The position numbers were made by a program, and so were the translations under genes. Shown here in pieces: positions 18,143 through 29,696 of a DNA stretch of 64,000 nucleotides. Each line of letters begins with the position of its first letter. Positions within the stretch are counted from its first letter, which is position 1. Under the pieces are notes generated by a model. The model was not told the origin of the DNA. It ran no database searches and saw nothing but the letters and a program-made list of their open reading frames with translations. Source of the stretch: Oceanimonas sp. GK1 (lineage in GTDB: Bacteria > Pseudomonadota > Gammaproteobacteria > Enterobacterales > Aeromonadaceae); the NCBI RefSeq assembly GCF_000243075.1, contig NC_016745.1, forward strand, positions 921,659 to 985,658, in the 5' to 3' direction.

Positions 18143-19887
18143 GCTGGCGCAAAAAACAGAAAAAGGAGCCGATGCTGGCCCGCGGGCGGTTTTATTTTAC
18201 CTGCGGCGTGATCCTGCTGGCCTTTTTTGCGTTGTTCGCCCGGGCCGCCTGGATCCAGGTGATCTCGCCGGATCGGCTGCGTCAGGAGGGGGATCTGCGC
18301 TCCCTGCGCTCCACGGCGGTCAGTAATGCTTCACGGGGCATGATCATGGATCGCAACGGCGAAGAGCTGGCGGTGTCGGTGCCGGTGCAGGCGGTGTGGG
18401 CGGATCCCAAGCAGATCCATGCCGAACAGAGCCTTAACAAGCAGCAGGCCTGGCAGGCGCTGGCGGAAGTGCTGGGCGTGCCCCACGACACCCTGCTGGC
18501 CCGCGTGCAGGACCCCAAGCGCCGCTTTGTGTATCTGCAGCGCCAGGTCACCCCGGCGGTGGCCGACTACATTCGCAAGCTGCGCCTGCCCGGGGTGCAC
18601 CTGCGTCCGGAAGAGCGGCGCTTTTATCCCACCGGCGAGATCAACGCCCACCTGGTGGGCATGACCAATATCGACGGCGCCGGCATCGAGGGCATAGAGC
18701 GGGCCTTCAACGACTGGCTTACCGCCCAGCCCGGTGAACGCAAGGTACGCAAGGATCGCCTGGGCCGAGTGATTGAGGATCTGGGGGTGGTGGCACAAGC
18801 CCGGGAAGCGAACCACATCGAACTGACCATCGACCAGCGGGTGCAGGCCCTGGCCTACCGCTCCCTCAAACGCGCCTTTGAATACCACAGGGCCACCTCG
18901 GCCTCGCTGGTGATGCTGGATGTAAAAACCGGTGAGGTGCTGGCCATGGTCAACGCGCCTTCGTTCAACCCCAACAACCGCAGCCAGTACCAGAGCTTTC
19001 GCGCCCGCAACCGGGCGGTGACCGACACCTATGAGCCGGGCTCCACCCTCAAGCCGATGATAGTGGTTAGCGCCCTGGAAAACGGCGTGGTGCAAGCCGA
19101 CTCCATCATCGACACCAGCCCGGGCTGGATGCGGCTGGGGGGCAAACGGGTGGCGGATACCCGCAACCTGGGCAAAATCACCGTGGAAACCGTGCTGCAG
19201 CGCTCGTCCAACATGGGCATGGTGCGCATGGCGATGGAAGAAACCCCGGATCAGCTGCTCGACACCCTGTATCGCTTTGGCCTGGGCATCGACTCGGGCA
19301 TGGGGCTGGTGGGCGAGAGTACCGGCCTGGTGCCCCAGCGCCGGCGCTGGTCCGACATCGAGCAGGCCACGTTGTCGTTTGGCTACGGCGTGACCGTCAC
19401 CCCACTGCAGCTGGCCCAGGCCTATGCCATTCTGGCCAACGGCGGCGAGCGCCATCCGCTGACCATCATCAAACGCAATCAGCCCGCCAGCGGCGAGCAG
19501 GTGATCCCCCGCCGCCATGCCGAGGCGGTACTGAACATGCTGGAAAGCGTGGTACGCCCCGGCGGCACCGCCACCAACGCCGCCATTGCCGGCTACCGGG
19601 TGGGCGGCAAGACCGGCACCTCGCGCAAGGCCATCGCCGGCGGTTACGGCAGCGATTACGTGGGCCTCTTTGCCGGCGTGGCGCCGCTCAGCGATCCGCG
19701 CCTGGCCATGGTGGTGGTGATCAACGAACCCCAGGGCGATCAGTATTACGGCGGTCAGGTGGCGGCCCCGGTGTTTGCCGAGGTGATGAGTGGTGCCCTG
19801 CAACTGCTCAACATTCGCCCCGATGCGGCCACCGAAGAACAATTCCAGCTGGCAGGACAGGAGGCAGCCGTTGTCCCTCACACTTAG
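18139..19887 (+). CDS. ftsI: Septal transpeptidase FtsI (PBP3)
   Basis: Class B penicillin-binding protein that cross-links septal peptidoglycan with FtsW. The 582-residue product has an N-terminal membrane helix (about 18-38), a non-catalytic domain and a transpeptidase domain with SxxK at S302-K305 (PGSTLKP), SSN at 356-358 and KTG at 491-493. The ATG at 18139 overlaps the ftsL stop (ATGA); the upstream in-frame extension runs inside ftsL and is rejected. Confidence 0.96.
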   Translation: MSWRKKQKKEPMLARGRFYFTCGVILLAFFALFARAAWIQVISPDRLRQEGDLRSLRSTAVSNASRGMIMDRNGEELAVSVPVQAVWADPKQIHAEQSLNKQQAWQALAEVLGVPHDTLLARVQDPKRRFVYLQRQVTPAVADYIRKLRLPGVHLRPEERRFYPTGEINAHLVGMTNIDGAGIEGIERAFNDWLTAQPGERKVRKDRLGRVIEDLGVVAQAREANHIELTIDQRVQALAYRSLKRAFEYHRATSASLVMLDVKTGEVLAMVNAPSFNPNNRSQYQSFRARNRAVTDTYEPGSTLKPMIVVSALENGVVQADSIIDTSPGWMRLGGKRVADTRNLGKITVETVLQRSSNMGMVRMAMEETPDQLLDTLYRFGLGIDSGMGLVGESTGLVPQRRRWSDIEQATLSFGYGVTVTPLQLAQAYAILANGGERHPLTIIKRNQPASGEQVIPRRHAEAVLNMLESVVRPGGTATNAAIAGYRVGGKTGTSRKAIAGGYGSDYVGLFAGVAPLSDPRLAMVVVINEPQGDQYYGGQVAAPVFAEVMSGALQLLNIRPDAATEEQFQLAGQEAAVVPHT

Positions 19888-21355
19888 AGAGCTGGCGATT
19901 CCCCTGGGCCACGCGGCCCCGGCCATCGCCATTGAGCACATCACCCTCGACAGCCGGGCGGTCACCCCCGGCTGCCTGTTTATTGCCGTTAAAGGCCATC
20001 AGACCGACGGTCGTCAGTTTATCGGCAGTGCCCTGGAGCGGGGTGCTTCGGCGGTGATCTATCAGGCCGACACCCCCGAAGCGGCCGGCCTGGATGCCCA
20101 GGACCACCGCCTGCTGGGCGTGTACCGGCTGCCGGAGCAGCTGTCGCGGCTGGCCGGTGCCTTTTATGGCGACCCGTCGCGGCAACTGCAACTGGTGGGG
20201 GTGACCGGTACCAACGGCAAAAGCACCGTCTCCCAGCTGATCGCCCACTGGAGCCAGTTGCTGGGCACCACCACCGGCGTGATGGGTACCCTGGGCAACG
20301 GCTTGTGCGGCCGGCTTCGGCCTGCCGTCAACACCACCGGCTCGGCGCTGGAGGTGCAGGCCGAGCTGGCGGCCATGCTCGACGCCGGTGCGCGCAGAGT
20401 GGCGATGGAGGTGTCTTCCCACGGCCTGCATCAGCACCGAGTGGCCGCGCTGGATTTTGACGTAGCGGTGTTCACCAACCTGAGCCGGGATCATCTGGAT
20501 TACCACGGCACCATGGCGGAATACGGTGAGGTCAAGCGCGGCCTGTTCGAACTGTGCCGCCAGGGCCGGGTGATCAACGCCGATGACGTTCACGGCCGGC
20601 GCTGGCTGGCTCATTACCCCGACGCCGTGGCCTACAGCCTGCACGGCCGAATGGCGGATTTTCCCGGCCGCCAGCTGGTGGCGGAAACGGTGCATTTTTA
20701 TGGTGACGGGGTGAAAGTGACCATTAACTCCGACTGGGGGAATGGTGTATTATCCGCCCCCCTGATCGGCCGTTTCAATGTCGCCAATCTGCTGGCGGCC
20801 ATGGGGGCGTTATTGGTGCTTGGTGAGTCCTTCGAGCGACTGCTGGAAACCGCCCCCAAACTGGTGGGGGTGGCCGGGCGCATGGAGCCCTTTACCGCCC
20901 CCGGCAAGCCGCTGGTGGTGGTGGACTATGCCCACACCCCGGATGCCCTGGAGCAGGTGCTACAGGCGCTGCGTCTGCACTGCCGGGGCCGGCTGTGGTG
21001 CCTGGTGGGCTGCGGCGGCGATCGGGACAGGGGCAAGCGGCCGCTGATGGCGGCGGCGGGGGAAAATGGCGCCGACGAGCTGATCCTGACCGACGACAAC
21101 CCCCGCACCGAGTCACCGGCGGCCATTATCTCCGATATGCAGGCCGGACTCAGTGCACCGAATACCGCCAGGGTGATTCACTCCCGGGCCGAGGCCATTG
21201 CCTATGCCGTGGGCGCAGCGAACGAGCAGGACATTATTTTGGTAGCAGGCAAGGGCCATGAGGATTATCAGATAGTGGGTACACAGACCTTACATTACAG
21301 CGATCGGGAAACCGTGGCCGCCGCGCTGGCCGCCGCGCTGGGAGCAGACCGGTGA
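19871..21355 (+). CDS. murE: UDP-MurNAc-L-Ala-D-Glu:meso-DAP ligase MurE, TTG start
   Basis: Adds meso-diaminopimelate to the peptidoglycan precursor in the cytoplasm. The 494-residue product has the ATP loop GVTGTNGKST (110-119) and the DAP-specifying motif DNPR (409-412). The best start is TTG at 19871: a perfect AGGAGG sits 6 bases before it (19859-19864) and the N-terminus MSLTLRELAIP aligns with the family. An upstream ATG at 19790 would put 27 unrelated residues inside ftsI. The gene overlaps ftsI by 17 bases. DAP comes from the pathway that includes dapA in this window. Confidence 0.94.
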   Translation: MSLTLRELAIPLGHAAPAIAIEHITLDSRAVTPGCLFIAVKGHQTDGRQFIGSALERGASAVIYQADTPEAAGLDAQDHRLLGVYRLPEQLSRLAGAFYGDPSRQLQLVGVTGTNGKSTVSQLIAHWSQLLGTTTGVMGTLGNGLCGRLRPAVNTTGSALEVQAELAAMLDAGARRVAMEVSSHGLHQHRVAALDFDVAVFTNLSRDHLDYHGTMAEYGEVKRGLFELCRQGRVINADDVHGRRWLAHYPDAVAYSLHGRMADFPGRQLVAETVHFYGDGVKVTINSDWGNGVLSAPLIGRFNVANLLAAMGALLVLGESFERLLETAPKLVGVAGRMEPFTAPGKPLVVVDYAHTPDALEQVLQALRLHCRGRLWCLVGCGGDRDRGKRPLMAAAGENGADELILTDDNPRTESPAAIISDMQAGLSAPNTARVIHSRAEAIAYAVGAANEQDIILVAGKGHEDYQIVGTQTLHYSDRETVAAALAAALGADR

Positions 21356-22692
21356 TTGCCATTTCCCTGAGCCGGCTGGCCGAGGCCTCCGGCGGCGAGC
21401 TGCGCGGGAGTGACCGCGATATTCTGGCGGTGTCCACCGACAGCCGTCAGCCCATGGATGAGGGCTGCCTGTTTGTGGCCTTGTCCGGTGAGCGTTTCGA
21501 CGCTCACGACTTTGCCGCCCAGGCGGTGGCGCAGGGGGCGGCCGCCCTGTTGGTGGAGCGCTGGCTGGATTCCGAACTGCCCCAGATCCGGGTGGCCGAC
21601 ACCCGGCTGGCGCTGGGGGTGCTCGGCGGCCTGGTGCGTGAGCAAAGTGGTGCCCGGGTGCTGGCCATTACCGGCAGCTGCGGCAAGACCACGGTGAAGG
21701 AAATGGCCGCCAGCATACTGCGCCAGAAGGGCGAGGTGCTGGCCACCAGAGGCAACCTCAATAACGAAATCGGGGTGCCCCTGACTCTGTGCGAGCTGAC
21801 CCACGACACCGACTACGCGGTGATCGAGCTCGGCGCCAACCACATCGGTGAAATTGCCTGGACCAGTTCGCTGGCAAAGCCCCATGTGGCACTGATTAAC
21901 AACGTGGAAGCTTCACACCTGGAAGGGTTCGGCTCCCTGGAGGGCATCGCTCAGGCCAAGGGAGAAATCTACAGCGGTCTGGTTCCCGGTGGCGTGGCCA
22001 TTGCCAACGGCGACAGTCCCTTTTGCAGCCTGTGGAAACAGCAGGTGGAACTGATGTATTTCGGCGACCGGCGCGACTACCAGGCCCGCCAGGTGACCCT
22101 GGATGGCGCCGGCTGCGCCCGGTTCCGGCTGCTGACGCCTAAGGGCGAGGTAGAGGTGCAGTTGCCGGTGCCCGGCAGGCACAATGTGGCCAATGCCCTG
22201 GCTGCCGCCGCCGGTACCGAGCAGCTCGGCGCCAGCCTGGAGGAGATTGCGACCGGTCTTGCCGCCTTTAACCAGGCCAAAGGCCGGCTGCAGGTCTGGA
22301 TGCGACCCGGGCTGACGGTGCTGGATGATACCTATAACGCCAGCGTCGCGTCGGTACTGGCGGGGCTCGATACCCTGGCCAGCCTGCCCGGGTATCGTAT
22401 TTTTGTGTTCGGCGACATGGCCGAGCTCGGCGATTACAGCCGCGACATGCACATCAAGGTGGGCGAGCATGCCCGCCAGCTCGGCATTGATGCGGTGCTC
22501 ACCGTGGGCCGTGACAGCAAGGACACGGCCACGGCGGCCCAGGGCCGTCATTTCGACAACAAGCAACAACTGTGGCCGGCGCTGAAAGCGGCGCTGGCTG
22601 CCCACAACAAGGTGGTGGTTTTGGTCAAGGGTGCACGCAGTGCCCGGATGGAACAGCTGGTCCGGGCCATTCAGGAGGGAGAGCTATGCTAG
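21352..22692 (+). CDS. murF: UDP-MurNAc-tripeptide:D-Ala-D-Ala ligase MurF
   Basis: Adds the D-Ala-D-Ala dipeptide made by Ddl, completing the pentapeptide precursor. The 446-residue product has the ATP loop TGSCGKTT (107-114) and the family block [13 protein letters not shown]. It starts with GTG at 21352, overlapping the murE stop by four bases (GTGA). Confidence 0.95.
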   Translation: MIAISLSRLAEASGGELRGSDRDILAVSTDSRQPMDEGCLFVALSGERFDAHDFAAQAVAQGAAALLVERWLDSELPQIRVADTRLALGVLGGLVREQSGARVLAITGSCGKTTVKEMAASILRQKGEVLATRGNLNNEIGVPLTLCELTHDTDYAVIELGANHIGEIAWTSSLAKPHVALINNVEASHLEGFGSLEGIAQAKGEIYSGLVPGGVAIANGDSPFCSLWKQQVELMYFGDRRDYQARQVTLDGAGCARFRLLTPKGEVEVQLPVPGRHNVANALAAAAGTEQLGASLEEIATGLAAFNQAKGRLQVWMRPGLTVLDDTYNASVASVLAGLDTLASLPGYRIFVFGDMAELGDYSRDMHIKVGEHARQLGIDAVLTVGRDSKDTATAAQGRHFDNKQQLWPALKAALAAHNKVVVLVKGARSARMEQLVRAIQEGELC

Positions 22693-23768
22693 TCTGGCTG
22701 GCGGAATGGCTGACTCCCCATTTCGGTTTTTTCAACGTCTTTTCCTACCTCACCTTCAGGGCCATCATCTCCATCCTGACCGGCCTGCTGGTCTCCCTGT
22801 GGATTGGCCCCCGGCTGATCCGCCGGCTGCAGCAACTGCAGATTGGCCAGGTGGTGCGCAACGACGGTCCCGAGTCCCACTTCAGCAAGGCTGGCACTCC
22901 CACCATGGGCGGTCTGATGATCCTGATCGCCATCTTTGTATCGGTGCTGCTGTGGGCCCGGCTGTCCAACCCCTATGTGTGGGTGGTGCTGTTCGTGCTG
23001 GGCGCCTTTGGCGCCATCGGCTTTGTGGATGACTACCGCAAGGTGGTGCGCAAGAACACCGACGGCCTGATTGCCCGCTGGAAGTATTTCTGGCAGTCGG
23101 CGGCGGCATTGGCGGCGGCGGGCTTTGTGTACTGGATTGCCAAGGATCCGGCCCAGACCCAGTTGGTGGTGCCCTTCTTTAAGGACGTCATGCCCCAGCT
23201 TGGCCTGTTCTTTATCGTGCTCAGCTACTTCGTGATCGTCGGCTCCAGCAATGCGGTCAACCTGACCGATGGCCTCGACGGCCTGGCCATCATGCCCACC
23301 GTCATGGTGGCGGCGGGCTTTGCGCTGGTGGCCTGGGCCACCGGTAACGTCAATTTCGCCGAGTACCTGCACATTCCGTACGTGGCTCATGCCGGCGAGC
23401 TGACCGTGGTGTGCACCGCCATTGTCGGTGCCGGCCTCGGCTTTTTGTGGTTCAACACCTTTCCCGCCCAGGTGTTTATGGGGGATGTGGGTTCACTGGC
23501 TCTGGGAGCGACCCTGGGCGTGATTGCCGTGCTGGTGCGCCAGGAATTCCTGCTGGTGATCATGGGCGGCATTTTCGTGATCGAGACCCTGTCGGTGATC
23601 CTGCAGGTGGGCTCCTACAAGCTGCGGGGCCAGCGGATTTTCCGCATGGCACCCATTCATCACCATTACGAACTGAAAGGCTGGCCCGAGCCGCGGGTGA
23701 TTGTTCGTTTCTGGATCATCACCCTGATGCTGGTGCTCACCGGCCTGGCCACCCTGAAGCTGAGATAA
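22686..23768 (+). CDS. mraY: Phospho-MurNAc-pentapeptide translocase MraY
   Basis: Transfers the precursor to undecaprenyl phosphate, forming lipid I. The 360-residue product has the same length as E. coli MraY, about ten membrane helices, and the conserved [21 protein letters not shown] and HHHYELKGW segments. The ATG at 22686 follows GGAGGGAG and overlaps the murF end by 7 bases. Confidence 0.96.
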   Translation: MLVWLAEWLTPHFGFFNVFSYLTFRAIISILTGLLVSLWIGPRLIRRLQQLQIGQVVRNDGPESHFSKAGTPTMGGLMILIAIFVSVLLWARLSNPYVWVVLFVLGAFGAIGFVDDYRKVVRKNTDGLIARWKYFWQSAAALAAAGFVYWIAKDPAQTQLVVPFFKDVMPQLGLFFIVLSYFVIVGSSNAVNLTDGLDGLAIMPTVMVAAGFALVAWATGNVNFAEYLHIPYVAHAGELTVVCTAIVGAGLGFLWFNTFPAQVFMGDVGSLALGATLGVIAVLVRQEFLLVIMGGIFVIETLSVILQVGSYKLRGQRIFRMAPIHHHYELKGWPEPRVIVRFWIITLMLVLTGLATLKLR

Positions 23769-23772
23769 CGCC

Positions 23773-25071
23773 ATGATCCCTGCGCGCACTGTGATTATCG
23801 GACTGGGGCAGACGGGACTGTCCTGTGTGCGCCACTGCCTGACCCGGGGCATCCGCCCGCTGGTGATGGACACCCGTGCCCAGCCGCCGGGGGCCGAACA
23901 GTTGCCCGCAGGGCTGGAGTGTTATTTCGGTGGCCTGAACGCCGAGGTGCTCTGTGGTGCCGAGCTGATTATCGCCAGCCCCGGGGTGCCCCTGGCCACG
24001 CCGGAGCTGCGCCGTGCCGCCGAGGCCGGGGTGGAGATCATCGGCGACGTCGAGCTGTTTCTGCGGGAGTGTACGGCCCCGGTGATCGCCATTACCGGCT
24101 CCAACGGCAAGAGCACCGTCACCACCCTGGTGGGCGAGATGGCCGCCGAAGCGGGACTGGCGGTGGGGGTAGGCGGCAACATCGGTACCCCGGCGCTGGA
24201 GCTGCTGGAACGCTCCCTGGCGCTGGCGGTGCTGGAGCTGTCCAGTTTTCAGCTGGAAACCACGCCCGGCTTGCGGGCCCTGGCCGCCACCGTGCTCAAC
24301 ATCAGTGAAGACCACCTGGATCGCTACGACTCCCTGGCCCACTACCGGGACACCAAGCTCGGCATCTATCAGGGCGCCGGGCTGTGCGTGTACAACCGGG
24401 AAGACGCTGACACCCGGCCGCCCGCCGGTTGCCGGGCGGTGAGCTTTGGCCTGAACGAACAGGATTATGGCCGGGTCGAGCAGGGCGGCGAGCGTTGGCT
24501 GGCGGTGCACGGCGAGCCGGTACTGCCGGTACGCGAGCTGCGCATCGTCGGTGCTCATAACCAGCTCAATGCCCTGGCCGCCATGGCGCTGGCGGACGAG
24601 GCCGGGATTCCCCGTGCCGCCCAGCTTGCTGTGCTGCGCCGCTTTGCCGGTCTGGCCCATCGTTGCCAGTTTGTGGCCGAGAAACAGGGGGTGCGCTGGA
24701 TCAACGACTCCAAGGCCACCAATGTGGGCGCCACCCTGGCGGCCATCGACGGCATCGCCGACGGTCTGTCCGGCCGGCTGTGGCTGATTGCCGGCGGCCA
24801 GGGCAAGGGACAGGATTTTTCCCCGCTGGTGCCGCTGCTCAACAGCCGCATTGCCGGCATGGCCTGCCTGGGAGAAGACCAGGAACAACTGCTGCGGCTT
24901 GGCTCCAATACTCATGCCGTGGCCGGCATGGCCGAAGCGGTGGCCTGGTGCGCGACACAGGCCACCCCTGGTGACTGGGTGCTGCTGGCCCCGGCCTGCG
25001 CCAGCCTCGACATGTACCCCAATTACCTGGCCCGGGGTGATCATTTCACCGCCCTGGTGGAGGCATTGTGA
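23773..25071 (+). CDS. murD: UDP-MurNAc-L-alanine:D-glutamate ligase MurD
   Basis: Adds D-glutamate to the growing precursor. The 432-residue product has an N-terminal nucleotide-sugar domain ([12 protein letters not shown]), the ATP loop TGSNGKST (108-115) and the C-terminal [10 protein letters not shown] motif. It starts 4 bases after mraY. Confidence 0.95.
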   Translation: MIPARTVIIGLGQTGLSCVRHCLTRGIRPLVMDTRAQPPGAEQLPAGLECYFGGLNAEVLCGAELIIASPGVPLATPELRRAAEAGVEIIGDVELFLRECTAPVIAITGSNGKSTVTTLVGEMAAEAGLAVGVGGNIGTPALELLERSLALAVLELSSFQLETTPGLRALAATVLNISEDHLDRYDSLAHYRDTKLGIYQGAGLCVYNREDADTRPPAGCRAVSFGLNEQDYGRVEQGGERWLAVHGEPVLPVRELRIVGAHNQLNALAAMALADEAGIPRAAQLAVLRRFAGLAHRCQFVAEKQGVRWINDSKATNVGATLAAIDGIADGLSGRLWLIAGGQGKGQDFSPLVPLLNSRIAGMACLGEDQEQLLRLGSNTHAVAGMAEAVAWCATQATPGDWVLLAPACASLDMYPNYLARGDHFTALVEAL

Positions 25072-26243
25072 AACTGCTGCCCGCCTTTAGCGCCGACTGG
25101 CTGCTGCGCCCGTCCCAGGGCCATATCTATGACCGCCAGCTGGTGATTTTGTCGCTGGCGCTGATGGCCATCGGTCTGGTGATGGTGTCGTCCGCCTCCA
25201 TCGCCGAGGGCATTGCGGTGGGCGACGATGCCTTTTATTTCGTCAAGCGTCACGGCAGCTTTCTGCTGATTTGCCTGTTTCTCAGTGCATTGGTATTGCA
25301 GGTGCCGATGGCCCGCTGGCAGCAGTGCAACGCCGGCTTTCTGATCCTGGCGCTGCTGATGCTGGTCCTGGTGCTGGTGGCCGGACGCGAAATTAACGGC
25401 AGTAAGCGCTGGCTGGCGTTGGGGCTGTTCAACGTACAACCGGCGGAAATTGCCAAGCTGGCGCTGTTCACTTTCCTCGCCGGTTTTCTGGTGCGCAAGC
25501 AGGATGAGGTGCGCGGTCACTGGAAGGGCTTTCTCAAGCCCCTGGCGGTGATGGGCATGCTGTCGTTCCTGCTGCTGATGCAGCCGGATCTGGGCTCGGT
25601 GGTGGTGCTGTTTGTCACCACCCTGGGCATGCTGTTTATCGCCGGCGCCCGCATGGGCCAGTTTATCAGCCTGGTCATGCTGGGCATGGCCCTGGTGGCG
25701 GGCCTGATCGCCATGGCTCCCTACCGGGTGAAGCGGGTGACTTCCTTTCTCAATCCCTGGGACGATCCCTTTGGCAGCGGTTACCAGCTGACCCAGTCGC
25801 TGATGGCCTTTGGCCGGGGCGGCTGGTTTGGCGAAGGGCTCGGCAACTCGATTCAGAAACTGGAATACCTGCCCGAGGCGCACACCGACTTTGTCTTCGC
25901 CATTCTCGGCGAGGAGCTGGGCTTTACTGGTGTGCTGATGGTGCTGTTGCTGCAGTGCTGGCTGGCGTTCAAGGCGCTGCGCATCGGTCAGAAGGTACTG
26001 AACGGCGGCCGCCAGTACGAAGGCTATCTGGCCGTGGGCATCGGCATCTGGTTCAGCTTTCAGACCGTGGTCAACGTGGGCGCGGCCTCGGGCATGCTGC
26101 CCACCAAGGGCCTGACCCTGCCCCTGGTGAGCTACGGTGGCTCCAGCTTGCTGGTCATGAGCGCCGCCGTGGCCATTCTGGTGCGCATCGATTTTGAATG
26201 GCGCCGGGATCATATGCAGGCCAGACAGCGGGAGGCACTATGA
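25068..26243 (+). CDS. ftsW: Septal peptidoglycan glycosyltransferase FtsW
   Basis: SEDS-family polymerase that works with FtsI. The 391-residue product has about ten membrane helices and the family segment [31 protein letters not shown]. It starts with GTG at 25068, overlapping the murD stop by four bases. Confidence 0.95.
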   Translation: MKLLPAFSADWLLRPSQGHIYDRQLVILSLALMAIGLVMVSSASIAEGIAVGDDAFYFVKRHGSFLLICLFLSALVLQVPMARWQQCNAGFLILALLMLVLVLVAGREINGSKRWLALGLFNVQPAEIAKLALFTFLAGFLVRKQDEVRGHWKGFLKPLAVMGMLSFLLLMQPDLGSVVVLFVTTLGMLFIAGARMGQFISLVMLGMALVAGLIAMAPYRVKRVTSFLNPWDDPFGSGYQLTQSLMAFGRGGWFGEGLGNSIQKLEYLPEAHTDFVFAILGEELGFTGVLMVLLLQCWLAFKALRIGQKVLNGGRQYEGYLAVGIGIWFSFQTVVNVGAASGMLPTKGLTLPLVSYGGSSLLVMSAAVAILVRIDFEWRRDHMQARQREAL

Positions 26244-27307
26244 GCGACAACAAAACTTTGCTGGTGATGGCCGGCGGCACCGGCGGCCATGTGTTCCCCG
26301 GGCTGGCGGTGGCGGATCTGCTGCGGCAGGAAGGCTGGACCATTCACTGGCTGGGCACCGCCGAGCGGATGGAAGCCCGGCTGGTGCCCAGCCACGGCTA
26401 CCCGCTGCATACCATCAGCATTGCCGGCGTGCGTGGCAATGGCCTCAAGCGGCTGCTGGCGGCCCCCTTTAAAGTCGCCAATGCGGTGCGTCAGGCCCGC
26501 CACATACTGAAACAGACTCAACCGGATGTAGTGCTGGGCATGGGCGGTTTTGCCGCCGGCCCGGGCGGGGTGGCGGCAAAACTGGCGGGCATTCCGCTGG
26601 TGCTGCACGAGCAGAATGCCGCCGCCGGCCTGACCAACCGGCTGCTGGCGCGCATTGCCAGCCGCGTGCTGATGGCCTTTCCCGGCGCCTTTGCCAAGGG
26701 CGAGGTGGTGGGCAACCCGGTGCGTCCGGAGGTGGTGGCGCTGCCGGCACCGGAACAGCGTATCGGCCTGGAACCCCAGCCGCTGCGGCTGCTGGTGGTG
26801 GGCGGCAGCCTGGGCGCGAAAATTCTCAACGATACCCTGCCCGAAGCGCTGGCCCGAGTGAGCGCCCCGGTGCGGGTACGCCACCAGTGCGGCAAGGGCA
26901 ACAGCGAGGCGGTGCGTGCCGCCTACGCGGCTCAGGGCGTGCAGGCCGAGGTGAGCGACTTTATCACCGACATGGCCGCCGCCTACGGCGAGGCCGATCT
27001 GGTGGTGTGCCGGGCCGGTGCGCTGACGGTGTCGGAAGTGGCGGCGGCGGGTATTGGCGCCATTTTCGTGCCGCTGCCTCATGCGGTGGACGATCATCAG
27101 ACCAAAAATGCCCAGGCATTGGTGAACGAGGGCGCCGCCCTGCTGATGCCTCAGGCCACCCTGACCCCGGCGGTGCTGGCGGCGCAACTGGACCAACTGG
27201 CCGGCAGCCGTGAGCGGCTGCGGGACATGGCCGACAAAGCCCGGCAACAGGCGATTACCGATGCGGCGGCGCAGGTGGCGAACTGCCTGCGCGCCCTGGC
27301 GAAATAA
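26240..27307 (+). CDS. murG: UDP-GlcNAc:lipid I GlcNAc transferase MurG
   Basis: Makes lipid II at the inner face of the membrane. The 355-residue GT-B enzyme has GGTGGH at 12-17, the second glycine loop [11 protein letters not shown] and the donor-binding [11 protein letters not shown]. The ATG at 26240 overlaps the ftsW stop and follows GGGAGG. Confidence 0.96.
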   Translation: MSDNKTLLVMAGGTGGHVFPGLAVADLLRQEGWTIHWLGTAERMEARLVPSHGYPLHTISIAGVRGNGLKRLLAAPFKVANAVRQARHILKQTQPDVVLGMGGFAAGPGGVAAKLAGIPLVLHEQNAAAGLTNRLLARIASRVLMAFPGAFAKGEVVGNPVRPEVVALPAPEQRIGLEPQPLRLLVVGGSLGAKILNDTLPEALARVSAPVRVRHQCGKGNSEAVRAAYAAQGVQAEVSDFITDMAAAYGEADLVVCRAGALTVSEVAAAGIGAIFVPLPHAVDDHQTKNAQALVNEGAALLMPQATLTPAVLAAQLDQLAGSRERLRDMADKARQQAITDAAAQVANCLRALAK

Positions 27308-27320
27308 ACGAGAGACTGGC

Positions 27321-28778
27321 ATGACCAAGGTTGAACTGGCAAAACTGAGAAGCATGATCCCGGAGATGAGACGGGTCAGACGCATTCACTTTATCGGCAT
27401 CGGCGGTGCCGGTATGGGGGGGATTGCCGAGGTGCTGGCCAACGAGGGCTATGCCATTTCCGGCTCCGATATCGCCTACAACCCGGTCACCGACCGGCTG
27501 CAGGCCATGGGCGCCACCATTTTTCTGGGCCACGATGCCCAGCAGGTGGCCGGGGCCAGCGTGGTGGTGGTGTCCACCGCCATACAGGCCGACAACCCGG
27601 AACTGCTGGCGGCCCGGGATCTGCGCATTCCGGTGGTGCGCCGGGCCGAAATGCTGGCGGAGCTGATGCGTTTTCGTCACGGGGTGGCGGTGGCCGGCAC
27701 CCACGGCAAAACCACCACCACCAGCCTGGTGGCCAGCATTTACGGTGAAGCGGAGCTGGACCCGACCTTTGTGATTGGCGGCCTGCTCAACAGCGCCGGC
27801 TGCAATGCCCGGCTGGGCACCAGCCGTTATCTGATCGCCGAAGCCGACGAAAGCGATGCCTCCTTCCTGCACCTGCAGCCCATGGTGTCCATCGTCACCA
27901 ATATTGAAGCGGATCACATGGATACCTACGGCGGCGACTTCAGCAAGCTGGAGGGTACCTTTGTCGACTTTCTGCACAACCTGCCGTTCTACGGTCTGGC
28001 GGTGCTGTGCATCGACGATGAAGTGGTACGCAGCCTGCTGCCCCGCATCGGCCGCCAGTCCGTGACCTACGGCTTTCATCCCGAAGCCGATTACCGGGTA
28101 GAGGACTTTCACCAGCAGGCGGATCACAGCACCTTTCGAGTCTGCCGCCCCGACGGCAGCTGCCTGGATGTACAGCTCAACCTGCCGGGCCGGCACAATG
28201 CCCAGAACGCGGCGGCGGCCATTGCCGTGGCCTGCGAGGACGGCATCGAGGACGCGGCCATACTGGCGGCGCTGAAAAAGTTCGAGGGCGTGGGCCGGCG
28301 TTTTCAGCAATACGGCGAGTTCGACACCGGTCGTGGCCGGGTCAAGCTGGTGGACGACTACGGCCACCACCCCAGCGAAGTGCGCGCCACCCAGAATGCG
28401 GTGCGCGCCGGCTGGCCCGAGCGCCGGCTGGTGACCATTTACCAGCCCCACCGCTATACCCGCACCCGGGATTTGTACGAGGATTTTGTCGACGTACTGT
28501 CGAAAAGCGATGTGCTGATCCTGCTGGAAGTGTACAGTGCGGGCGAAACGCCCATTCCCGGCGCCGACAGCCGGGCGTTGTGCCGCACCATTCGCAGCCG
28601 GGGCCAGGAGCCCATTTATGTGGCGAGCCCCGATGAAGTGCCCCTGGTGCTGGCCGACCTGATGCAAGACGGTGACATTGTGCTGACCCAGGGAGCCGGT
28701 AATGTGGGCGCCCTGGCGCGCAAGCTGGGCGGGCTCGGACTGTCCATTGAGGCGATGAAACAGCAAGGAGGCCAGTAA
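27321..28778 (+). CDS. murC: UDP-MurNAc:L-alanine ligase MurC
   Basis: Adds the first amino acid of the stem peptide. The 485-residue product has [16 protein letters not shown] near the N-terminus, the ATP loop AGTHGKTTT (125-133) and the C-terminal [10 protein letters not shown] motif. The ATG at 27321 gives the family N-terminus; the open frame upstream runs inside murG. The stop overlaps ddl by one base. Confidence 0.96.
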   Translation: MTKVELAKLRSMIPEMRRVRRIHFIGIGGAGMGGIAEVLANEGYAISGSDIAYNPVTDRLQAMGATIFLGHDAQQVAGASVVVVSTAIQADNPELLAARDLRIPVVRRAEMLAELMRFRHGVAVAGTHGKTTTTSLVASIYGEAELDPTFVIGGLLNSAGCNARLGTSRYLIAEADESDASFLHLQPMVSIVTNIEADHMDTYGGDFSKLEGTFVDFLHNLPFYGLAVLCIDDEVVRSLLPRIGRQSVTYGFHPEADYRVEDFHQQADHSTFRVCRPDGSCLDVQLNLPGRHNAQNAAAAIAVACEDGIEDAAILAALKKFEGVGRRFQQYGEFDTGRGRVKLVDDYGHHPSEVRATQNAVRAGWPERRLVTIYQPHRYTRTRDLYEDFVDVLSKSDVLILLEVYSAGETPIPGADSRALCRTIRSRGQEPIYVASPDEVPLVLADLMQDGDIVLTQGAGNVGALARKLGGLGLSIEAMKQQGGQ

Positions 28779-29695
28779 TGGAATCATTCGGCAAGGTTGC
28801 AGTGCTCTTTGGCGGACGCTCCGCCGAACGGGAAGTGTCGTTGCGTTCCGGCGCCGCCGTGCTGGCCGGGCTGCAGCGGGCCGGGGTGGATGCCCACGGC
28901 ATCGACACCAGGGATTATCCGCTGGCGCAACTGAAGGAAGACGGCTTTGACCGCGCCTTTATCGTGGTGCACGGCCGGGGCGGCGAAGACGGCACCCTGC
29001 AGGGCGCGCTGGAGCACCTGGGGCTTCCCTACACCGGCTCCCGAGTGCTGGGGGCGGCCCTGGCCATGGACAAGATCCGCACCAAGCAGGTGTGGCGGGC
29101 CATGGGGCTGCCCACCGCCGATTTTGACATTGTGCGCCGTAACCAGTACCAGCCCGCCGATGCCGACAGGCTGATGGGGCGCTTTGGCGGTCCTGTGTTC
29201 GTCAAGCCGTCTCACGAAGGCTCCAGCATCGGCATGGCCCGGGCGGAAAACGCCACTGAACTGGCCGCCGCCATCGAGGCCGCCTTTGCCTTTGACGACG
29301 AGGTGCTGCTGGAGCGTTTTATCGACGGCGATGAATACACCGTCAGCATTCTTGGCGAGCGGGCGCTGCCGGCCATTCGTCTGCGCACCCCGCACACCTT
29401 TTACGACTACTCGGCCAAGTACCAGTCGGGCGATACCGAGTATCTCTGCCCCTGCGGTCTGGACGAGGAGGAAGAGCGGGCACTGGGGGAGCTGTGCCTG
29501 CGCGCCTTTGATGCCGTGGCCGCCAGCGGCTGGGGCCGGGTCGATCTGATGCGGGATCGCGGTGGTCAGTGGTGGCTGCTGGAAGTGAACACGGTCCCGG
29601 GCATGACCGAAACCAGCCTGGTACCCAAGGCGGCCCGAGTGGCCGGCCTGGATTTCGACCAGCTGGTGGTGCAGGTGCTGGGAATGGCAAACTGA
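28778..29695 (+). CDS. ddl: D-alanine:D-alanine ligase (DdlB type)
   Basis: Makes the D-Ala-D-Ala used by MurF. The 305-residue ATP-grasp enzyme has VLFGGRSAEREVSLRSG near the start, HGRGGEDGTLQGALE, SHEGSSIGM and the metal-binding LLEVNTVPGMT. The position between murC and ftsQ is that of ddlB. Confidence 0.95.
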   Translation: MESFGKVAVLFGGRSAEREVSLRSGAAVLAGLQRAGVDAHGIDTRDYPLAQLKEDGFDRAFIVVHGRGGEDGTLQGALEHLGLPYTGSRVLGAALAMDKIRTKQVWRAMGLPTADFDIVRRNQYQPADADRLMGRFGGPVFVKPSHEGSSIGMARAENATELAAAIEAAFAFDDEVLLERFIDGDEYTVSILGERALPAIRLRTPHTFYDYSAKYQSGDTEYLCPCGLDEEEERALGELCLRAFDAVAASGWGRVDLMRDRGGQWWLLEVNTVPGMTETSLVPKAARVAGLDFDQLVVQVLGMAN

Positions 29696-29696
29696 C

